Below are positions 12,646 to 16,399 of a DNA stretch of 16,399 nucleotides, piece by piece. Each line of letters begins with the position of its first letter. The first letter of the stretch is position 1. The translations under genes were made by a program, and so were the position numbers. The stretch comes from Pseudomonadota bacterium (GTDB lineage: Bacteria; Pseudomonadota; Gammaproteobacteria; Xanthomonadales; Xanthomonadaceae), in NCBI GenBank assembly GCA_023423235.1, contig JAFAFY010000045.1, forward strand, positions 1 through 16,399. The letters run 5' to 3'. The notes beneath the pieces are model-generated. The model made no database searches, was not told the DNA's origin, and was given only the letters and a program-made list of their open reading frames with translations.

Positions 12646-15045
12646 CTATTGCGCGACGCGGAACTGCACGCTGGCCCACGCGCCAGTGGCGGCCAGCGCG
12701 GTCAGGCTGTGGCGCCCGGGCGTGTCGAACTCATGGCGCAGCCACTGGCTGCCGCGGGTCTCGCCGATCCAGCGGCCGTCGAGCAGCCACTGCACCTGCG
12801 CCTCGCTGCCGATCGCGCGCAGTTGCACGCGGATGCCAGTGCTGCTGCCCGGCGGCCGCACCAGGGTCACGCCGGCGTCGATGCCTTCGATATGCAGCGC
12901 GGCCTCGGTGTCGCGGCCATCGGGCGCACAGTCCGGCGACAATGGCGGCAGGCGCGAGGCCCGCCGCGTCGCGGCAGGCAACCAGGGCGACGCCAGTGCC
13001 GGCCACCGGGCGATCTGCGCGGGACGCCGCTGGTGCTGGCCGCTGCAGTCGGCCGACAGGCGCAGGCCGCTGGCGACGTCGACCTCGAAGCGCAGCGCGC
13101 CGGCGCTCCACAGGCGCGCATCGCGCTCGGCCAGGGTCGGCGGCACGTTGCCGTCCAGGGTCCAGGCCTTGCGCCGCTGCTGGCACAGCGCCGGGTCCTG
13201 GGTGTCTGCCGCGGTGCCCAGCGGCCAACAGATCTCCACCTCGCGCACGTTGCGCGGCGGCGGCACCCGCAACGCATCGCCACGCGCCTGCGGCAGGCTG
13301 TCGATGGTCTCGAACAGCAGCGGCAGCGCGGTGATCGCGCCGTATTGCCCAGGCAACGGCGTGCCATCCGGGCGCCCGACCCAGACACCGACGGTATAGC
13401 GGCCGGTGCCGCCGACCGCCCAGGCGTCGCGATAGCCGTAGCTGGTGCCGGTCTTCCACGACACCCGCGGCCGGCTGCCGGAATCGAAGGTGTCGGCGCG
13501 CTCGCCGGGACGGGTGTTGGATTCGAGGATCTCGCGCACGATCCACGCCGCGCCGGGCGAGAGCAGGCGCCGCTCGCGCGCCGGGTCCTCCGGCGTGTAG
13601 CGCACCCGCCCGGCGATGCCGCCACGATGCAGCGCGGCATGCGCACCGACCAGATCCTCCAGGGTGGCACCGGTCCCGCCGAGGATCAGGGTCAGGTTCG
13701 GCGCCACGCCGCGCGGAAAGCGCAGGCCGATGCCGGCGTTGTCCAGGCGCGAGGCAAAGCGCGCCGGTCCGACGCGGTCGAGTAGGTCCACCGCCGGCAC
13801 GTTGAGCGACAGCCGCAGCGCATCGGCCACCCCGACCGGGCCATTGAATGCGGCGTCGAAGTTGCCCGGCCGGTAGCCGCCGAACGACTGCGGCGCATCG
13901 ACCAGCAGGCTCTCGGAGTGCACCAGGCCGTCGTCCAGCGCCATGCCGTAGACGAAGGGCTTGAGCGTGGAGCCGGGCGAGCGCCAGGCGCGCACCATGT
14001 CGACATGGCCCAGCCGCGCCTTGTCGGCGAACGCGACCGAGCCGACATAGGCCAGCGCCGACAGGTCGCGGTTGTCGACCACCAGCAGCGCGGCGGAGGT
14101 CCGCTCCGGCAATTGCGAAAAATAGCTGGCGACGCGTTGTTCGAGTACGCGCTGCATGCCGATGTCGAGGGTCGAGACGATCCGCGATTCTCCCGGCTGC
14201 GCGCTGCGCAGGCGCTGGGCCAGCAGCGCGGCGTGCTGCGGCTGGCGCAGGCCGCGGGCGACCACTGCTTCGACCCTGGCGTCGTCGACGTCGGCGCGCG
14301 ACCACACGCCCAGCGTCGCCATGCGCTCGAGCACCTTGTCGCGCGCGGCGCGGGCCTGCCCGGGCGCACGGTCGGGCCGCAGCCGGCTCGGCGCCTGCGG
14401 CAGTACCGTCAGCAGCGCCGCCTCGGCATGCGACAGCCGCGAGGCGGGCTTGCCGAGGTAGGCCCAGCTGGCCGCCTCGACGCCCTCGATGGTGCCGCCG
14501 AACGGCGCCCGCTGCAGGTACAGGGTCAGGATCTCGTCCTTCGACAGGTGCGCCTCCAGTTGCACCGCGCGCAGCATCTGCCGCAGCTTGGCGCCCAGCG
14601 AGCGTGCACGCGGCGGTTCCGGTTCGAGGATCCGCGCGACCTGCATGGTCAGCGTGGAGCCACCGGAAACGATGCGGCCACCACGCAGCCACTGCCAGCC
14701 GGCGCGCGCCATCGCCAGCGGATTGACCCCCGGATGCCGGCGGAACCAGCGGTCCTCGTAGCCCAGCAGCGCCTGCAGGTACAGCGGCGAGACCGAATCC
14801 GGCGTCGCCGGATAGCGCCACACGCCCTGGGCATCGGCGAACGCGCGCAGCGGCGTGCCGTCGCGCGCGACCACCAGGGTGCTGGTGTCGCGCTGCTGTG
14901 GCAGTCGCGGCGGGAATGCCAGGTCCAGCGCCAGCAGCGACAGCAGCAGCGCCACCGCGCCCCAGCGCAGCCACGGCAGCAGGCACGTCGCCGCCGCTGC
15001 CAGGCGCCCGCCGCGCGCGTGCTCCGGCGCCTGACCTACGCCCAT
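12646..15045 (-). CDS. pbpC: Penicillin-binding protein 1C, bifunctional glycosyltransferase/transpeptidase
   Basis: Class A PBP anchored in the inner membrane, with peptidoglycan polymerase and transpeptidase domains in the periplasm. The 799 residues (E. coli PbpC ~770) start at the ATG at 15045, 19 bases after the preceding gene's stop; an upstream ATG at 15114 would overlap that gene. A short cytoplasmic N-terminus and one membrane helix (~25-45) are followed by a GT51 domain with catalytic Glu97 in LLGYEDRWFRRHPGVNP and SGGSTLTMQVAR at 127-138. The transpeptidase domain has SxxK Ser359-Lys362 (SPGSTLKPF), SLN 413-415 and KTGTS from Lys531. The PBP1C-specific C-terminal beta domain covers ~705-799 (LVRPPGSS, WLLDGRWIGET, PGRHSLTALAATG). 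It is downstream of and probably cotranscribed with the alpha-2-macroglobulin gene. Confidence 0.95.
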   Translation of the reverse strand: MGVGQAPEHARGGRLAAAATCLLPWLRWGAVALLLSLLALDLAFPPRLPQQRDTSTLVVARDGTPLRAFADAQGVWRYPATPDSVSPLYLQALLGYEDRWFRRHPGVNPLAMARAGWQWLRGGRIVSGGSTLTMQVARILEPEPPRARSLGAKLRQMLRAVQLEAHLSKDEILTLYLQRAPFGGTIEGVEAASWAYLGKPASRLSHAEAALLTVLPQAPSRLRPDRAPGQARAARDKVLERMATLGVWSRADVDDARVEAVVARGLRQPQHAALLAQRLRSAQPGESRIVSTLDIGMQRVLEQRVASYFSQLPERTSAALLVVDNRDLSALAYVGSVAFADKARLGHVDMVRAWRSPGSTLKPFVYGMALDDGLVHSESLLVDAPQSFGGYRPGNFDAAFNGPVGVADALRLSLNVPAVDLLDRVGPARFASRLDNAGIGLRFPRGVAPNLTLILGGTGATLEDLVGAHAALHRGGIAGRVRYTPEDPARERRLLSPGAAWIVREILESNTRPGERADTFDSGSRPRVSWKTGTSYGYRDAWAVGGTGRYTVGVWVGRPDGTPLPGQYGAITALPLLFETIDSLPQARGDALRVPPPRNVREVEICWPLGTAADTQDPALCQQRRKAWTLDGNVPPTLAERDARLWSAGALRFEVDVASGLRLSADCSGQHQRRPAQIARWPALASPWLPAATRRASRLPPLSPDCAPDGRDTEAALHIEGIDAGVTLVRPPGSSTGIRVQLRAIGSEAQVQWLLDGRWIGETRGSQWLRHEFDTPGRHSLTALAATGAWASVQFRVAQ

Positions 15046-15064
15046 GCCGTGGCCGTGGCCCGCC

Positions 15065-16399
15065 TCAGGGCTGCACCACCGTGATCGTGGACGGCACCGA
15101 GGTGCCCACGCCACGCAGCTGCGGCCGGTACATGTCCTCGACCAGCGGCGGCGGCGCGGTGTAGGTGCCGGGACTCACCGCACGCACCAGGTAGAACACG
15201 CGCGCGGTGCGGCCACGGTCGAGCTTGAGCGCGGCGACGTAGCGGTCGTCGCGATACTCCTCGTGGCGCACCTCGGCGGCGCTGCCGCGCTCGCTGACGC
15301 TGATGCCGTCGACCACCACGTCGGCCCATTGCTTGGCATCGCCGAGGTTGAAGTTCTCCACCTCCAGACCGGCCGGCAGCAGGTCGGTGAGCAGCGCATC
15401 GGGCATGCTGCGGTCGGCGACGACCGACAGCAGCACGATCAGCGCCTCGCCTTCCTTCAGCGGTCCCGGTGTCCAGGGCTTGCCATCGGTGGTGAACAGG
15501 CGGCGCTCGACCTTGATGACGCTGGCATCGGCGGCCGGTGCGCTGCGCGGCACGCCGGCGACATCGATGCTGGCGTACAGCGGCGCCGATGCCGCGCCCG
15601 CGTCGGCGAGACGCGGCGTGAAGCGCACGCCGCTCTGCAGCGATGCGTCGCCGTAGCTGCGGGCGACGATCTTCGCCGCCGGCACGTTCTCGTCGCTGCC
15701 GCCCTCGGTGAGCACGCAGGACACCCGGTTGCGGGTATCGGCCATCAGCGCCCGACCCAGCCGCGCCAGCGCGATCTGCTCCTGGGTGCTCAGATACATC
15801 CAGCCGCGGTTGCGGCGGGCGTCGATGTCGCGGCCGATGTCGACGGCGCGCGCGTCGTAGACCGGACGCGCGAGGTTGCGCTCGTGGGTCAGGGCGATCA
15901 TCAGCGACTGGTCGCGCAGCGGCGTGCCGTAGTCCCACAGGTAGCCGGGGCGGTCGCCCTGGAAGTTGAAGCCCTCGTCGATGGATTTCTCGCCGCGCGC
16001 CTTGTCGCCCTGCAGCGACAGCGCCAGGCCCAGGTGCACCAGCGGCAGGCCGGTGCGGGTGCTGTTGCGCTCGTTGTCGTAGAGCGCGCGCAGCGTACCC
16101 AGCGGTGCGCGGTTCACCCGCGCCAGCACGTAGCCCGCGTAGGCCTGGTAGGCGAACTTCAGGTGGTTGCGGTTGTCCTGGCCGTAGAACTCGTTGCCGC
16201 CGGTCAGCAAGTCCTCGCCCAGACGCTCCAGCGCCTTCTGCAGCACGTTGTCGGGCACCGAAAAACCGGCGTCACGCGCGTCGAGCAGGAACTCGACGAT
16301 GTAGGGCGTGAGGATCGGATTGACGTAGCCGTCGCTCCCCCACATCGAGAAATGCCCACTGCTGATCTGCATCGAGGCCAGGCGCCCGAACGCGCCCTC
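15065..16399 (-). CDS. Bacterial alpha-2-macroglobulin, C-terminal part (5' end outside window)
   Basis: Partner of PBP1C in many proteobacteria (E. coli YfhM/ECAM type). It is a large periplasmic, usually lipid-anchored protease trap thought to protect the cell when the envelope is breached. About 444 residues are visible, and the frame is open to the right edge (EGAFGRLASMQISSG precedes the first in-frame Met). The first ~270 residues are helical-repeat sequence typical of the thioester/toroid domain's second half: FSMWGSDGYVNPILTPYIVEFL, read as FSMWGSDG then LTPYIVEFLLDARDAGF, later STQEQIALARLGRAL. The rest is a beta-rich terminal domain (DLLPAGLEVENFNLGD, VFYLVRAVSPGTYTAPPPLVEDMYRPQLRG). 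The thioester CxEQ motif and lipobox would lie outside the window, so their presence is unknown. Confidence 0.93.
   Translation of the reverse strand, partial: EGAFGRLASMQISSGHFSMWGSDGYVNPILTPYIVEFLLDARDAGFSVPDNVLQKALERLGEDLLTGGNEFYGQDNRNHLKFAYQAYAGYVLARVNRAPLGTLRALYDNERNSTRTGLPLVHLGLALSLQGDKARGEKSIDEGFNFQGDRPGYLWDYGTPLRDQSLMIALTHERNLARPVYDARAVDIGRDIDARRNRGWMYLSTQEQIALARLGRALMADTRNRVSCVLTEGGSDENVPAAKIVARSYGDASLQSGVRFTPRLADAGAASAPLYASIDVAGVPRSAPAADASVIKVERRLFTTDGKPWTPGPLKEGEALIVLLSVVADRSMPDALLTDLLPAGLEVENFNLGDAKQWADVVVDGISVSERGSAAEVRHEEYRDDRYVAALKLDRGRTARVFYLVRAVSPGTYTAPPPLVEDMYRPQLRGVGTSVPSTITVVQP

Noticed and set aside
12731..14986. A 751-codon minus-strand frame and several plus-strand frames inside pbpC
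   Set aside because: These are frame shadows with low-complexity Arg/Ala/Gly composition; pbpC has all catalytic motifs in its own frame.
15046..15114. A longer pbpC start at the ATG at 15114
   Set aside because: It would overlap the macroglobulin gene and add residues unlike PBP1C; the ATG at 15045 fits the spacing and length.

Overview
The window is a GC-rich chromosomal segment (roughly 70% G+C by eye) that looks like a gammaproteobacterium of the Xanthomonadaceae/Lysobacteraceae type (Xanthomonas, Lysobacter, Luteimonas and relatives). The clues are the style of the SucA, SucB and Lpd proteins, a PilH-type single-domain response regulator, a pbpC/alpha-2-macroglobulin pair, and A/T-rich GTGATTG/GTGATTC heptad repeats between otherwise GC-rich genes. 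Genus assignment is inference. I found no insertion sequence, phage gene, rRNA, tRNA or CRISPR array. Genes are dense, and no gap between genes exceeds about 215 bases.

Layout. (1) 3-818: the 3' part of a GNAT acetyltransferase fused to a C-terminal PLD-like domain. (2) 1034-6756: the 2-oxoglutarate dehydrogenase operon sucA-sucB-lpdA (E1, E2, E3), which oxidatively decarboxylates 2-oxoglutarate to succinyl-CoA in the TCA cycle. A heptad-repeat hairpin lies between sucB and lpdA. A second copy, with a strong intrinsic terminator nested inside it, follows lpdA. (3) 6923-9111: three plus-strand single genes: a LOG-family nucleotide phosphoribohydrolase, an AcuI/YhdH-type quinone-oxidoreductase-like reductase, and a PilH-like CheY protein. 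(4) 9267-10879, minus strand: a chaperone pair, a CbpA-type DnaJ protein and an Hsp20 small heat-shock protein, with a sigma-32-like -35 element upstream. (5) 11024-12557, plus strand: a Prx5-type peroxiredoxin divergent from hsp20, then a YddG-like EamA transporter. (6) 12646-16399, minus strand: pbpC (penicillin-binding protein 1C) directly downstream of a bacterial alpha-2-macroglobulin gene that runs off the right edge.

The protein-coding content is ordinary core metabolism, stress response and envelope biology, and I do not see an obviously new multi-gene system. The least expected signals are non-coding. Several stop codons sit inside perfect inverted repeats that lack a U-tract: GNAT (9-bp arms), sucB (18-bp arms, 3-nt loop), lpdA (6 bp) and cbpA (a 20-nt perfect palindrome). 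Two copies of an alternating GTGATTG/GTGATTC heptad repeat, arranged as inverted arms, bracket lpdA. Both kinds of element could shape 3' ends, mRNA stability or relative expression within the operon; that function is inference.
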